Shown: piece after piece, positions 45,674 to 55,826 of the stretch | How the letters are laid out: every line of letters starts with the position of its first letter | Numbering within the stretch: the stretch's first letter is position 1 | Source: Roseibium aggregatum IAM 12614 | GTDB lineage: Bacteria > Pseudomonadota > Alphaproteobacteria > Rhizobiales > Stappiaceae | Reading direction: 5' to 3' | NCBI RefSeq assembly: GCF_000168975.1 | Contig: NZ_AAUW01000016.1 | Coordinates: 62,001-126,000, forward strand | Length of the DNA: 64,000 bases | Program-made: the position numbers and the translations under genes | The notes under the pieces: model-generated | Databases searched by the model: none | What the model saw: only the letters and a program-made list of their open reading frames with translations | Told to the model about the DNA's origin: nothing

Positions 45674-46492
45674 TCAGCCGGCCAGTTCCCGCGCCCGTTT
45701 GACCGCGGCGGCAACAGCCTCGGTCATCACCGGCTGCAGGCCGTCGGCATGCATCAGCACGTCAAGCGCGGCAGCCGTCGTACCGTTCGGGCTGGTGACG
45801 TTCTTTCTGAGAACGGAAGGATGTTCGCCGGACTGGTGCATCAGTTCACCTGCGCCACAGACCGTGGCAATCGCCAGCTCCTGGGCGATCTCTTCCGGAA
45901 GTCCTGCCTGCCGTCCGGCCTCGCTCAAGGCTTCGGCAAGGAAGAACACATAGGCAGGCCCTGATCCGCTGACCCCTGTCACGAGATCGATCTGGTCTTC
46001 GCTGTCCAGCCAGACCACCTTGCCAACCGACGACAGAAGTCTAGTGACATCGTCCTTCGCTTGAGCAGAGACGGCCGGGGTCGGATAGACCGCCGTAATG
46101 CCGCGTTTGACCATTGCCGGCGTATTGGGCATGCAGCGGCAGATCGGCACATGGCCGAAAAATTCCTCGAATTTGGAAACTGGCGTGCCGGCGGCAACCG
46201 ACAACACCAGCGTGTCGGACGCAACCGCGGATTTGAGACCGGGCAGAACCTGATCCATCATCTGCGGTTTGACGGCGACCAGCACGATCCCGGCCGTCAG
46301 ATCCTCCGGCACGGAGGTCACATGACGGATGCCGTGTTTCTTGAGAAGGGCATCCATCTCTTCGGACAGATGCGGATCATTGACCACGATGGCAGCGGGG
46401 TCGATCCCCTCCGCCATCCAGCCCGATAACATTGCCCCACCCATCTTGCCGGCTCCGACAAGAAGGAAAGGCCGTTCCTTTGAAAAGCTCAT
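45674..46492 (-). CDS. proC: pyrroline-5-carboxylate reductase
   Basis: Last step of proline synthesis: reduces pyrroline-5-carboxylate with NAD(P)H. 272 residues. The Rossmann motif is LLVGAGKMGGAMLSGWMAEG; LVAVKPQMMDQVLPGL, CRCMPNTPAMVKRGITAVYP and the signature DLVTGVSGSGPAYVFFLAEA plus SPNGTTAAALDVL are diagnostic. Its start overlaps the ybjN-like stop by 4 bases, so they are co-translated. Confidence 0.96.
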   Translation of the reverse strand: MSFSKERPFLLVGAGKMGGAMLSGWMAEGIDPAAIVVNDPHLSEEMDALLKKHGIRHVTSVPEDLTAGIVLVAVKPQMMDQVLPGLKSAVASDTLVLSVAAGTPVSKFEEFFGHVPICRCMPNTPAMVKRGITAVYPTPAVSAQAKDDVTRLLSSVGKVVWLDSEDQIDLVTGVSGSGPAYVFFLAEALSEAGRQAGLPEEIAQELAIATVCGAGELMHQSGEHPSVLRKNVTSPNGTTAAALDVLMHADGLQPVMTEAVAAAVKRARELAG

Positions 46493-46989
46493 GCTTCTCC
46501 TGCGGTTTCAAACAAGGCCGTGTTCAACGCCTCGGCTGCCGAGTGACCGGCCCAGACGACGAATTGAAAGGCTTGATAGAAACGTTCGCAGTTTTCAAGG
46601 GCATTTGTCAGCATTCCCTCGATCTGAGCCGAGGATGCCTCCGCACCGCCCGCCAGAAGCAGCGACTGCCGGAACATCACCACGTTCTCCTTGTTCCAGA
46701 GATCGAAGTGGCCCATCCAGAGCTGTTCATTGACGAGTGCCAGCAGACGGACAACTTCCGTCTTGCGCAATTCGGTGACCTTGAGGTCGAAAGCACAGGC
46801 AAGATGAAGGGCTTCGACTTCCTCCATCCACGAGAAGGAGACGTGGTAATCACACCAGCTCCCCTCCAGGGAAATGGTGATCTCGTCCTCGTCCGACCTT
46901 TCGAACGTCCAGTCGTTTAACGCTGCGAACGTCTCTATGGTGTCAACGGGATTACCAGGTCGCTCGAGTTCAATCTCGATGAGGCTCAT
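46489..46989 (-). CDS. YbjN domain-containing protein
   Basis: A 166-residue acidic cytosolic protein. DTIETFAALNDWTFERSDED, VSFSWMEEVEALHLACAFDL, VVRLLALVNEQLWMGHFDLW and EGMLTNALENCERFYQAFQF cover the YbjN/type III chaperone-like fold. YbjN is linked to stress and motility regulation in enterobacteria, but its mechanism is unknown. First gene of the ybjN-proC pair, a common alphaproteobacterial arrangement. Confidence 0.85.
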   Translation of the reverse strand: MSLIEIELERPGNPVDTIETFAALNDWTFERSDEDEITISLEGSWCDYHVSFSWMEEVEALHLACAFDLKVTELRKTEVVRLLALVNEQLWMGHFDLWNKENVVMFRQSLLLAGGAEASSAQIEGMLTNALENCERFYQAFQFVVWAGHSAAEALNTALFETAGEA

Positions 46990-47336
46990 GTGCCTACTCC
47001 CCTTCTGAGCCGGGGGCCGGTAACCCGATCACGATAACCGGGCGGGCCGCCGGGAAAAGTCCCATGCCGGAGGAGCAAAACGCGTCCTTTTACGGCCCTT
47101 TAGAAGGGAACCGGTTCCGTCTTGCTCCGACGAATCCCTGTTATCTTTCAGTATAGGAGCAGGAATGATTTAAACGATACATACCAGTTGAGCGAAAAAA
47201 GCCGAAACTTGTGGACGACTCAGCGGTATTTTTCATCACACTGCCCAAAATCAACGCAAAACCGCCATGTTCAAGCGTCGTAATTCTGTCATCACCTTTT
47301 CACAGAAAACGCTCACATCGACGTCAACAAATCGGC
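46990..47336. other. intergenic region between ybjN-like gene and ubiK
   Basis: Holds the promoter region of the ybjN-proC pair (47000-47200) and the downstream side of ubiK. No gene, RNA or strong hairpin is recognised. Confidence 0.5.
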
Positions 47337-47603
47337 TTAAGCGTCTCCAGAAGCGGTGGATTCCGGATTTTCGAGTTTGGCGAGCCGCGATTCGAGTTCA
47401 TCTATCCGGTCCAGAGCGCGCACTGCCATCTCTTTGACCGCTTCATGCTCCTCGCGCGAAACCACGTCCATGTCGGACAGAAAACGCTCGGCCTGAGCAC
47501 GGAAAGCGGTCTCGACCTCGCGGCGGGCGCCCTGGGCAACACCGGCGGCATCGGTCATCAACTTGGCAAAATCATCGAGAAGACGGTTCGGGCCTTGGGT
47601 CAT
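47337..47603 (-). CDS. ubiK: UbiK-family ubiquinone synthesis accessory factor
   Basis: An 88-residue coiled-coil protein (BMFP family). LLDDFAKLMTDAAGVAQGAR and REVETAFRAQAERFLSDMDV are membrane-facing amphipathic helices. VSREEHEAVKEMAVRALDRI and DELESRLAKLE form the trimeric coiled coil. UbiK assists UbiJ and the ubiquinone biosynthetic enzymes. Start at MTQGPNR after AAGGAGGG. Divergent from lgt. Confidence 0.88.
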   Translation of the reverse strand: MTQGPNRLLDDFAKLMTDAAGVAQGARREVETAFRAQAERFLSDMDVVSREEHEAVKEMAVRALDRIDELESRLAKLENPESTASGDA

Positions 47604-47839
47604 CGGACCCTCCTTGATCGGAAACACATGTGATGACAGACAGGTATGAGGGAATGGCGGCAACTTCAAGGACCAATTCCGCCGCAGCCGCATTCACACG
47701 CATTCCGCCCCGCCCTGCCATCCCCTCTTTCGGCAGGCGGCTCCCGTCCCCCTGCGAACCCGCATCGGCTTGACGGGGCGGACAAGATAGCGCAAGCGTT
47801 CAGCCCGAATTCGCCCGCGCACCATTGGAAGGTTCTGCC

Positions 47840-48673
47840 GTGCCGCCAGTTCTGGTTATGCCCTTTCCCGCAATCGACCCTGTTCTCATCGAATTCGGAC
47901 CCTTTGCCCTGCGCTGGTACGCGCTCGCCTATATCGTCGGAATTCTGCTGGCCTGGCGTTACATGCGCCTGCTGGTGGCCAACGACCGCCTGTGGAGCGG
48001 CGTCCCCCGCCCTGCCCCGCTTGAGATCGATGACTTCGTGCTCTGGGGCACGCTCGGCATCATCATCGGCGGACGTCTTGGCTACGTGCTGTTCTACAAT
48101 CCGGCATATTACTTCGCCCACCCGGCCGAGGCGATCGCGATCTGGACCGGTGGCATGTCCTTTCATGGCGGCTTTGCCGGCACGGTCATCGCGATGATCC
48201 TGTTTGCCTGGAAGCGTGGCCTGTCGATCTGGACCCTGTTCGACCTTGCCGGTTGCGCGGCCCCCATCGGTCTCTTCTTCGGCCGGATCGCCAACTTCAT
48301 CAATTCCGAGCTGTGGGGCCGGCCGACGGATGTGCCCTGGGCGGTGGTGTTTCCAAATGGCGGACCGGAGCCCCGTCACCCGAGCCAGCTCTATGAAGCC
48401 GCGCTTGAAGGCGTCGTGCTGTTTCTGGTGCTGATGGTGCTCAGCCGGCGCTTCAAGCTCCTGCAAAAACCCGGCTTCCTTGCCGGCGCCTTTGCCTTCG
48501 GTTACGGCGTTGCCCGGTCGATTTCAGAACTCTACCGCGTTCCCGATGCCCATATCGGTTATCTGAGCGGCTTTCTCACCATGGGCATCCTGCTGTCCCT
48601 TCCGATGATCCTGGTCGGACTGGCCACCATGATCTGGGCAGCGAGGCGCAGCTCCGGAGCAAACGCGGCGTGA
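47840..48673 (+). CDS. lgt: prolipoprotein diacylglyceryl transferase
   Basis: First enzyme of lipoprotein maturation: moves diacylglycerol from phosphatidylglycerol to the lipobox Cys. 277 residues with seven helices. [37 protein letters not shown] and the signature [20 protein letters not shown] are diagnostic, with [16 protein letters not shown] following. I use GTG 47840, with GGAAGG seven bases upstream; ATG 47858 is an alternative. It overlaps the next gene. Confidence 0.95.
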   Translation: MPPVLVMPFPAIDPVLIEFGPFALRWYALAYIVGILLAWRYMRLLVANDRLWSGVPRPAPLEIDDFVLWGTLGIIIGGRLGYVLFYNPAYYFAHPAEAIAIWTGGMSFHGGFAGTVIAMILFAWKRGLSIWTLFDLAGCAAPIGLFFGRIANFINSELWGRPTDVPWAVVFPNGGPEPRHPSQLYEAALEGVVLFLVLMVLSRRFKLLQKPGFLAGAFAFGYGVARSISELYRVPDAHIGYLSGFLTMGILLSLPMILVGLATMIWAARRSSGANAA

Positions 48674-49758
48674 CGGGACTGAAGGACAGGATCAAGGCCC
48701 GGATTGCAACCGAAGGTCCGCTGTCGGTCGCGCAATATATGTCCGTTTGCCTCGGCGACCCGGACGCCGGCTATTACATGACGCGCGAACCGTTCGGCAG
48801 CGAGGGCGATTTCATCACCGCGCCCGAAGTCAGCCAGATGTTCGGCGAACTCATCGGCGCTGCCTGCCTGTCTGCCTGGCAGGCGCTGGGGGAACCGGCT
48901 GAGTTTCAGCTTGTAGAACTCGGGCCTGGGCGCGGCACGCTGATGGCCGACCTGTTGCGCATGGCGTCCCTGCGCCCGGCCTTCATCAAGGCGGCCCGCC
49001 TGAATATGGTCGAGACCAGTCCGAGACTGCGGGAAATTCAGACTGCGACGCTGTCGCGCGGTCCGTTGACGCCGCACTTCCGCAACCGGTTCCAGGATGT
49101 TCCCGGCGGTCCGCTGATCCTGGTCGCCAACGAGTTTTTTGACGCCCTGCCGATCCACCAGTTCGTCAAGACCGCTCGTGGCTGGCAGGAACGCCAGATC
49201 GGCCTGTCGCAGGACGGAGAACTGATGTTCGGCGTCGGCACCGCTCGCCTGCCCGATGACGCCATCCCCGCGGATCTTTCATCCGCCCCTGAAGGCGCGA
49301 TCTTCGAAACCCAGCCCGCCGCCAATGCGATTGCCGAGGAGATAGGCCACCGGATTGCCGGAAACGGCGGCGCTGCGATCCTTATCGACTATGGCTACCT
49401 GAACACCGCCGCAGGCGACACGCTGCAGGCCCTTTACAAACACGCCTATGACGATGTCCTGGCTCATCCGGGCGAAGCGGATCTGACCGCGCATGTCAAT
49501 TTCGAAGCCCTGGCGGCCGCCACAGTCCGGGCAGGTGCCCAAGCCCTTGCGCCCCTGACCCAGGGCGAGTTTCTGCTGCGCTCTGGCCTTCTGGAGCGGG
49601 CCGGAGCCCTTGGCGCTGGCAAGTCCCACAGCGAACAGGAAGCGATCCGCGATGCCGTCGAGCGGCTGGCCGCGCCAGGTCAGATGGGCGATCTTTTCAA
49701 GGTGCTGGCCGTGACGAACTCTGGAATATCCTTTCCCCCGTTTGACAGCGCGTCCTGA
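48670..49758 (+). CDS. MidA/NDUFAF7-like SAM-dependent methyltransferase
   Basis: A 362-residue class I methyltransferase. [40 protein letters not shown] and the SAM-binding [18 protein letters not shown] are the NDUFAF7 family hallmarks. [17 protein letters not shown] and AILIDYGYL follow. NDUFAF7 dimethylates an arginine of a complex I subunit in mitochondria; a similar role is plausible here. GTG start within the lgt stop region, so translation is coupled. Confidence 0.9.
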   Translation: MTGLKDRIKARIATEGPLSVAQYMSVCLGDPDAGYYMTREPFGSEGDFITAPEVSQMFGELIGAACLSAWQALGEPAEFQLVELGPGRGTLMADLLRMASLRPAFIKAARLNMVETSPRLREIQTATLSRGPLTPHFRNRFQDVPGGPLILVANEFFDALPIHQFVKTARGWQERQIGLSQDGELMFGVGTARLPDDAIPADLSSAPEGAIFETQPAANAIAEEIGHRIAGNGGAAILIDYGYLNTAAGDTLQALYKHAYDDVLAHPGEADLTAHVNFEALAAATVRAGAQALAPLTQGEFLLRSGLLERAGALGAGKSHSEQEAIRDAVERLAAPGQMGDLFKVLAVTNSGISFPPFDSAS

Positions 49759-49814
49759 ACACCCCAAGGATCAGACGCTGGCGTGACGAATCCCCTCCCC
49801 TTCAGGAGCCTTGA

Positions 49815-50579
49815 ATGAAAATTGAAGCAGACGTCTTGAAGCTGGATGGCATCCGGCACGGCTTCTTCACCCGCCAGGGCGGCGTCTCCGGCGGCATTTA
49901 CGCCAGTCTCAATATTGGCCTCGGTTCGGACGATGATCGCGGCAGCGTTCTGGAAAACCGCGAGCGCGTTGCCGGCCAGCTCGGCATCAGCACTGGCCGC
50001 CTGGTCTCCCCCTATCAAATCCACTCCCCCAACGTGATCACCGTCAGCGCACCCTTCCCGCCGGATGCGGACCGCAAGGCGGATGCACTGGTCACCGCCA
50101 CACCGGGCCTTGCCATCGGCATTGCGACGGCCGATTGCGGCCCGCTGCTGTTTGCGGATCCCAAGGCGGGCGTCATCGGCGCGGCCCACTCTGGCTGGAA
50201 AGGCGCCGTTACCGGTATCTTGCAGAACACGGTTGCGGCGATGGAGGCCCTCGGCGCGACCAAGGGCAACATAACGGCGGTGCTCGGACCGACGATTTCC
50301 CAGGCCGCTTACGAGGTCGGCCCCGAGTTCAAGGACCGCTTCCTTCAGGAGCACCCGGACAACACCCGCTATTTCAGACCTTCCGAACGCGCGCAGCATT
50401 TCATGTTCGATCTGCCCGCTTTCATTACCGACAAGCTTGAGGCTCTTGGGCTGGGCGACGTCGCCGATCTGGCGCTGTGCACCTATGCCGACGAGGACCG
50501 TTTCTTCTCCTACCGCCGGACAACCCATCGCAAGGAGCCGGATTACGGCCGCCAGATCAGCGCGATTGCACTTTTGTGA
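49815..50579 (+). CDS. pgeF: peptidoglycan editing factor PgeF (YfiH-type)
   Basis: A 254-residue copper/zinc-site protein once called polyphenol oxidase, which removes mis-inserted L-Ser from peptidoglycan precursors. GVSGGIYASLNIGLGSDDDR, the active-site block ATADCGPLLFADP and GVIGAAHSGWKGAVTGILQN (Cys and His ligands), then VLGPTISQAAYEVGPEF and DLALCTYADEDRFFSYRRT are all present. GGAGCC lies eight bases before the ATG. In series with the methyltransferase gene. Confidence 0.94.
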   Translation: MKIEADVLKLDGIRHGFFTRQGGVSGGIYASLNIGLGSDDDRGSVLENRERVAGQLGISTGRLVSPYQIHSPNVITVSAPFPPDADRKADALVTATPGLAIGIATADCGPLLFADPKAGVIGAAHSGWKGAVTGILQNTVAAMEALGATKGNITAVLGPTISQAAYEVGPEFKDRFLQEHPDNTRYFRPSERAQHFMFDLPAFITDKLEALGLGDVADLALCTYADEDRFFSYRRTTHRKEPDYGRQISAIALL

Positions 50580-50588
50580 GGACCACAC

Positions 50589-51746
50589 ATGGCACTTCAT
50601 TTTTCCGATGCCGAGTTTGAAAGCCGCTTCGACAAGCTGAAGGCCGCCATGGAGGCGCAGAAGCTGGATGCGATGCTGCTCTTTGCCCAGGAGAGCATGT
50701 ACTGGCTGACCGGCTACGACACGTTCGGCTTCTGCTTTTTCCAGTGCCTCGTCGTGACGAAGGACGGCCGCAAGGTGCTCCTGACGCGCTCCGCCGACGA
50801 ACGCCAGGCCAAGCACACCTCGAACATCGAGGACATCCGCATCTGGATCGACCGCGGCTCCGCCAGTCCTGTGCTGCAGCTCAAGGAGATGCTGTTCGAC
50901 ATGGACCTGCTCGGCAGCAGGCTGGGTGTCGAATACGACACGCAAGGCATGACCGGTAAAATCGCCCTGAAGCTGAATGAGGAACTCACAAGTTTCGCCG
51001 ACGTCAGCGATGCCTCGCCCTTGATTCCCGAGCTTCGCGCGGTGAAAAGCGCCGAGGAAATCGTCTATGTGCGCAAGGCCTCGGAGCTGGCCGACAAGGC
51101 CTTTTATGCCGCGATGGATGAAATCCGCCCTGGAGCCGACGAGGGCCGCATACTGGCTGCGATGCAGGGAGCCATTTTCGAAGGTGGCGGCGATTATCCC
51201 GGCAACGAGTTCATCATCGGCTCCGACCGCGATGCGCTCCTGTGCCGTTACAAGGCAGGCCGCAGGAACCTGTCCGACCAGGACCAGCTCACGCTGGAAT
51301 GGGCCGGTGCCTACCGCCACTACCACGCTGCGCTGATGCGCACGGTGGTGATCGGCACACCGACGGACCGGCACATGGAAATGTACACCGCCGCACGCGA
51401 GGCACTTGCGGCTGTTGAAACACAGCTCGTTCCTGGCAGGACCTTCGGCGATGTCTTCGACGCCCATGCAGAACGTGTCGACGCCCATGGCCTCATGCCG
51501 CACCGGCTGAATGCCTGCGGTTATTCCCTGGGCGCCCGGTTCACGCCAAGCTGGATGGACATGCCCATGGCCTACCGGGCCAACCCGGCCGAGGTGAAGC
51601 CCGACATGGTCATCTTCATGCACATGATCCTGATGGATTCCATCTCCGGAACCGCCATGACCCTCGGCCAGACCTATCTGACCACGACCGGGGCGCCCGA
51701 GTGCTTGTCCAAGCTGCCTCTCGACCTGCCGGTCAAGTCAGGCTAA
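50589..51746 (+). CDS. M24 (creatinase/Xaa-Pro peptidase-fold) protein without the usual metal ligands
   Basis: A 385-residue pita-bread-fold protein. The N-terminal domain LDAMLLFAQESMYWLTGYDT and the linker PELRAVKSAEEIVYVRKASE are those of the Xaa-Pro peptidase/creatinase family. The C-terminal domain should carry the metal set Asp-Asp-His-Glu-Glu. The corresponding positions read LEWAGAYRHYHAALMRTVVI, CGYSLGARFTP and VIFMHMILMDS, where I find none of these ligands in the expected places. It is therefore probably a metal-independent hydrolase, as creatinase is, or a non-enzymatic member. It follows pgeF by 9 bases. Substrate unknown. Confidence 0.82.
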   Translation: MALHFSDAEFESRFDKLKAAMEAQKLDAMLLFAQESMYWLTGYDTFGFCFFQCLVVTKDGRKVLLTRSADERQAKHTSNIEDIRIWIDRGSASPVLQLKEMLFDMDLLGSRLGVEYDTQGMTGKIALKLNEELTSFADVSDASPLIPELRAVKSAEEIVYVRKASELADKAFYAAMDEIRPGADEGRILAAMQGAIFEGGGDYPGNEFIIGSDRDALLCRYKAGRRNLSDQDQLTLEWAGAYRHYHAALMRTVVIGTPTDRHMEMYTAAREALAAVETQLVPGRTFGDVFDAHAERVDAHGLMPHRLNACGYSLGARFTPSWMDMPMAYRANPAEVKPDMVIFMHMILMDSISGTAMTLGQTYLTTTGAPECLSKLPLDLPVKSG

Positions 51747-51838
51747 ACCAGTTTCAACCTTGCGGCCCGGTTCGCGTTTCGCGTTTCCGGCAGGGGCCGC
51801 TGCCACGACGATATCGACCGCGAGAGCCAAGCGTCTCC

Positions 51839-52360
51839 ATGACAGACATGACCACCCAACGATCCTCTTCCTCCCGGCGCCTGCTGGCGGTTCTTCTGCT
51901 TGGAGCCGGGCTTGCTGCCTGCCAGGCAGCTCCTCAGCCCCCCACTCCGATCTCGACCACCGTCACCGCGCCGACGATCGCCGGTCAGGCCGACCAGCAA
52001 GAGGGCGTCACCTTCGCGTTTGAACCGTTCACCGGTGCACCGGGAAATATTGCCGACGAGCTGTCCGAGATGATCGGTGCCGAAGCCCGCAAGCAGGGCA
52101 TCACGCTTGTGCGCCGCATCGGCGCGTCGGCCACCTACCGGGTCAACGGTTATCTGTCGGCAACCGGACAGCCCTCCAACGGCACCGTGTTCTACGTTTT
52201 CGACATTGTCGACAACTCCGGCCGCCGCGTGAAGCGAATCTCCGGAACGGAAGATACGGGCGGAGCCTCCGGCGACCCGTGGCAGGCGGTCAGCTCCGGT
52301 ACGCTGTCGCGCATTGCCAATCGCTCGATGGTGGAAATCAAGGCCTGGCTCAACCGATAA
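51839..52360 (+). CDS. hypothetical lipoprotein
   Basis: A 173-residue lipoprotein: a signal peptide with RRLLAVLLLGAGLAAC gives the lipobox LAAC, so the mature protein begins at that Cys (residue 28). The mature part holds FAFEPFTGAPGNIADELSEM, ATYRVNGYLSATG, VFYVFDIVDNSGRRVKRISG and AVSSGTLSRIANRSMVEIKA, consistent with a compact alpha/beta periplasmic domain. I do not recognise a named family, though similar lipoproteins often precede prs in related genomes. The ATG at 51839 has only a weak ribosome site. Confidence 0.75.
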   Translation: MTDMTTQRSSSSRRLLAVLLLGAGLAACQAAPQPPTPISTTVTAPTIAGQADQQEGVTFAFEPFTGAPGNIADELSEMIGAEARKQGITLVRRIGASATYRVNGYLSATGQPSNGTVFYVFDIVDNSGRRVKRISGTEDTGGASGDPWQAVSSGTLSRIANRSMVEIKAWLNR

Positions 52361-52599
52361 TGAAACGCTTTGCCGGGTAATTCCGGCGTGGCGTCACAAA
52401 AAATAAAAAAAAGCGGGCGTCAGGCGACAACGCCTGTTGTGGTCCGGTTGCTTGGTTGTTACAACGCCGCCGCCTGCCGAGGGTTTCCGAGCGAGGCTCC
52501 CGGCACCCGGCACATGACTTAAGACCTAGGCCTTTCCGCGTGTTTGCAAGGCACAACCTGTCTGTAAACCCGCCGTCGCACCAGAAGGACTTGCGGCTC

Positions 52600-53532
52600 A
52601 TGAAGATCGTCGCGGGCAATTCCAACCGAGCCCTGGCTGAGGAAATCTCCAAATACCTGGATGCCCCTCTCGCCAAATGCCAGGTCCGGCGGTTTGCCGA
52701 CCAGGAAATCTTCGTAGAAATCCAGGAAAACGTACGCGGCGAAGATGTTTTCGTCGTCCAGCCGACCAGCTACCCGGCAAACGACCACCTGATGGAACTG
52801 CTCATCATCATCGATGCGCTCCGCCGGTCCTCTGCCCGCCGCATCACCGCGGTCATTCCCTATTTCGGCTACGCCCGGCAGGACCGCCGTGCCTCCGGCC
52901 GAACCCCGATCTCGGCAAAGCTGGTGGCCAATCTGATCACCGAAGCCGGTGCAGACCGCATTCTAACCCTGGATCTCCACGCCGGACAGATCCAGGGTTT
53001 TTTCGATATCCCGACGGACAACCTGTTCGCCGCTCCCGTCATGACCCGCGACATCAAGGAACGCTATGCGACCGACAATGTCATGGTCGTGTCTCCGGAC
53101 GTCGGCGGCGTGGTGCGCGCCCGTGCCCTTGCCAAGCGCATCGAGGCGCCGCTCTCCATCGTCGACAAGCGCCGCGACAAGCCTGGGGAATCGGAAGTCA
53201 TGAACATCATCGGTGATGTCAAAGGCTACGACTGCATCCTCGTCGATGACATCGTCGACAGTGGCGGCACGCTCTGCAACGCCGCTGAAGCCCTTTTGGC
53301 CAAGGGCGCGCAGTCGGTGACGGCCTATATCACCCACGGCGTTCTGTCCGGTGGTGCGGTTGCCCGCGTGACCTCTTCCAAGCTGAAGGAACTGGTCATC
53401 ACCAACTCCATCGAACCGACCGCCGCCATCACGGCCGCTGCCAACATCCGTGCAATCTCGATTGCTCCGCTGATCGGCGAAGCAATCAACCGCACGGCTC
53501 TGGAAAAATCCGTTTCCAGCCTGTTCAGCTAA
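52600..53532 (+). CDS. prs: ribose-phosphate pyrophosphokinase
   Basis: Makes PRPP from ribose 5-phosphate and ATP for nucleotide, His and Trp synthesis. 310 residues. [40 protein letters not shown], the ATP-binding [32 protein letters not shown] and the PRPP loop [20 protein letters not shown] are diagnostic. AGAAGGA lies about 10 bases before the ATG. Followed by a strong terminator. Confidence 0.97.
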   Translation: MKIVAGNSNRALAEEISKYLDAPLAKCQVRRFADQEIFVEIQENVRGEDVFVVQPTSYPANDHLMELLIIIDALRRSSARRITAVIPYFGYARQDRRASGRTPISAKLVANLITEAGADRILTLDLHAGQIQGFFDIPTDNLFAAPVMTRDIKERYATDNVMVVSPDVGGVVRARALAKRIEAPLSIVDKRRDKPGESEVMNIIGDVKGYDCILVDDIVDSGGTLCNAAEALLAKGAQSVTAYITHGVLSGGAVARVTSSKLKELVITNSIEPTAAITAAANIRAISIAPLIGEAINRTALEKSVSSLFS

Positions 53533-53554
53533 ACCGGCTGACGGCAGACACATC

Positions 53555-53586
53555 AAAAACGCCCGGCCGAAAGACCAGGCGTTTTT
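53555..53586 (+). terminator. intrinsic terminator after prs
   Basis: AAAAACGCC and GGCGTTTTT form a 9-bp stem with a 14-base loop, 22 bases after the prs stop; the A-rich opposite side could also serve the convergent chemoreceptor gene. Confidence 0.85.
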
Positions 53587-53605
53587 CATTGAACCAGGCG
53601 CTGGA

Positions 53606-55732
53606 TCAGGCGGCTGCGACCGCAGCCAGGAAACGATCGACCGTTTCCCTAAGCGCATTGGTATGGTTGTTGACATCCGTCGATGCAGACAGCACCTGTC
53701 CCGCGGAGGAGCTCGTCACCAGCGTCTTTTGAGAAATGGTCTCGACCGTGCGCGCAACCTCCTGCGTGCCCTTCGCCGCTTCCTGAACGTTGCCGGAAAT
53801 CTCGTTGGTCGCCGCACCTTGCTGCTCGACAGCGGAGGCGATCGATCCTGTGTATTCGTCGACTTGGCTCATCGTTTGGGTAATCCCGGCGATTGCCGAC
53901 ACGGCGTCCCTCGTTGCGGCCTGCACTTCGGCAATCTGCCCCTCGATTTCTTCCGTTGCCTTTGCGGTCTGCGTTGCCAGCTCCTTCACTTCAGAAGCAA
54001 CGACCGCAAATCCACGTCCCGCTTCCCCCGCCCGCGCGGCTTCAATGGTCGCATTCAGCGCCAGAAGATTGGTCTGTTCGGCGATGGCGGAAATGAGGTT
54101 CACGACATCCCCGATCCGCTGCGCGGCTTCGGCAAGGCCTTCGATCTTGGTGTTGGTCTCGACGGCTGCTTGAGAAGCATCGCGAACGATCTCGGTCGTC
54201 GACAACACCTGTCGGCGGATTTCCTGAATGGAGGCCGACAGTTCCTCGGCAGCAGACGCAACCGTCTGCACGTTCGTGGAGGCCTCTTCCGAAGTCGACG
54301 ATGCACTCGAGGCGTCGCTGGCGGTCTCGTCGGCAACGCCGTTCAACTCTTCCGCGGCCAGCCTCATCTGTTCGCTGTTGCTGTGAACCGCATCCAGCAT
54401 GCCGGTAACTTCGGATCGGAAGGCCGAAATAAGCCGGGTCGTTGCCTCTGCCTGCCGCTCCCGGGCAGCAGCAGAATCATGCTGCTCGGCTTCGAGCCTG
54501 GCACGGGAAATTGCGTTTTCACGGAAGACAGAGACCGTTTCTGCCATATCGGAGATTTCGTCAGAGGCAGTCTGTGGCGGCACCTCCACGGCCGTATCTC
54601 CGCCGGCGAGCCTGCTCATCACGGCCCCCAGCCGGGTAATGCGGCCGGAGAGACTTCTTGCCATCAGAAGACCGATCACGCCGGCGACGAATGCACAGGC
54701 GAGGGAAATACCGAAGATCCAGAACTTTAGCGACGTCAGGGGCGCCAGGACTTCGTCAGCGTCCTGAACCACGACGAGCGTGTAATTGTTGCCGAGCGCC
54801 ATGATGGGCATCATCGCCGCGAATACGTCCCGGCCGTTATAGTCCGGCAGACGCTCGAAGGTCGCCTCGCCGCTCATCACCGACATCACTTCGGGTGCCG
54901 CGAAAGCGTCGCTGAGCATTTCATTCGTATCAGCCGTGCGCTGGCTGTCGTTGACGACCAGTCCGGTTTCGTTGACGAGATAAATATTGCCGGTCTCCCC
55001 GAGGCCGGCGTAGTTGCCAAGCAGGGCATCGATCTTGCTTAACGGAGTCTCGTAGGCAACCGCGCCGATCGTCTTGGACCCCACCTTCACCGGTGCGACC
55101 CAGAACCCCGTCGCTGCGCCGTCCTTGCCGGCATAATGGACCGGATCGAATCCCAGAAGCGTCTCCTCGTTGCCGGAGACAATCCGCTCGAAGGCATTCG
55201 CCAGAGGTGTCTGGGACCAGGCTTCGTCCTTGAGATTGACGCCGAAATCCGATTGCTTGCGGGCTGTGTAGATCACATCGCCAGCAAGGTTGATCAGCAA
55301 AATGTCCGGATGGTCGTTGGCGTCGGCATAGTCCCTGAGCGAGGTGTGATGTTTCGCATGGACCTTGTCATAGGGTTTGCGGCCTGCCTTGACGAGCTGA
55401 TCCCTTTCCTCAAGCGGATGCGGGTTGTCGGTGATGTAGATCTTGGTCAGGGTTTCAGCCGCCTTGTCTTCGTATTTTGCCCAGGCGGCATTGAAATCAC
55501 TATATGCGGATCGGAGGGCCTGACCGTTGAGGTGCCCGCCGATCGTCAGTTCCTTGCTGCGGTAAAACTCCAGCAGGCTGTCCCGGCGACTCTCGACCAG
55601 CGCCATGAGACGCTGCTCCGCCTGACCGCGCACGGTGTTGGCTCCGGAGACATAACTTGCGATACCGACGCCTCCAGAACAAAGAAGTGCGATACCGAGA
55701 ACGAGTGCTGGAAGCTTTACGGATACTTTCAA
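53606..55732 (-). CDS. methyl-accepting chemotaxis protein
   Basis: A 708-residue transmembrane chemoreceptor. TM1 ([20 protein letters not shown]) is followed by a large periplasmic sensor of dCache type (about 30-333; [37 protein letters not shown]), then TM2 [24 protein letters not shown] follows (about 358-410; [18 protein letters not shown]). The signalling tip has [20 protein letters not shown], then [21 protein letters not shown] start at a TTG at 55732, preceded by GGGGGGAAACC; the frame runs 51 bases further but has no better start. No C-terminal pentapeptide tether for CheR. It follows a stand-alone Cache-like gene, likely in one operon. Confidence 0.92.
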   Translation of the reverse strand: MKVSVKLPALVLGIALLCSGGVGIASYVSGANTVRGQAEQRLMALVESRRDSLLEFYRSKELTIGGHLNGQALRSAYSDFNAAWAKYEDKAAETLTKIYITDNPHPLEERDQLVKAGRKPYDKVHAKHHTSLRDYADANDHPDILLINLAGDVIYTARKQSDFGVNLKDEAWSQTPLANAFERIVSGNEETLLGFDPVHYAGKDGAATGFWVAPVKVGSKTIGAVAYETPLSKIDALLGNYAGLGETGNIYLVNETGLVVNDSQRTADTNEMLSDAFAAPEVMSVMSGEATFERLPDYNGRDVFAAMMPIMALGNNYTLVVVQDADEVLAPLTSLKFWIFGISLACAFVAGVIGLLMARSLSGRITRLGAVMSRLAGGDTAVEVPPQTASDEISDMAETVSVFRENAISRARLEAEQHDSAAARERQAEATTRLISAFRSEVTGMLDAVHSNSEQMRLAAEELNGVADETASDASSASSTSEEASTNVQTVASAAEELSASIQEIRRQVLSTTEIVRDASQAAVETNTKIEGLAEAAQRIGDVVNLISAIAEQTNLLALNATIEAARAGEAGRGFAVVASEVKELATQTAKATEEIEGQIAEVQAATRDAVSAIAGITQTMSQVDEYTGSIASAVEQQGAATNEISGNVQEAAKGTQEVARTVETISQKTLVTSSSAGQVLSASTDVNNHTNALRETVDRFLAAVAAA

Positions 55733-55751
55733 GGTTTCCCCCCGGAAGACG

Positions 55752-55772
55752 CGGGAAGGTTCAACCTTCCCG
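55752..55772 (-). promoter_or_regulatory. intercistronic hairpin between Cache-like gene and chemoreceptor
   Basis: CGGGAAGGT-TCA-ACCTTCCCG is a perfect 9-bp stem with a 3-base loop, placed just before the ribosome site of the chemoreceptor gene. No T-tract follows it, so it is more likely an RNA-processing, attenuating or stabilising element than a terminator. Confidence 0.55.
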
Positions 55773-55826
55773 CCAGTTCTCAAGTTTTAGTGCCAGTACC
55801 TCACCGTCAAAGCCGGTACTTGCCTG

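Noticed and set aside
52410..52440. Hairpin CAGGCG-ACAA-CGCCTG beside an A-rich run, as a terminator after the lipoprotein gene.
   Set aside because: The T-tract would be on the minus strand, where no gene ends, so it does not terminate the lipoprotein transcript.
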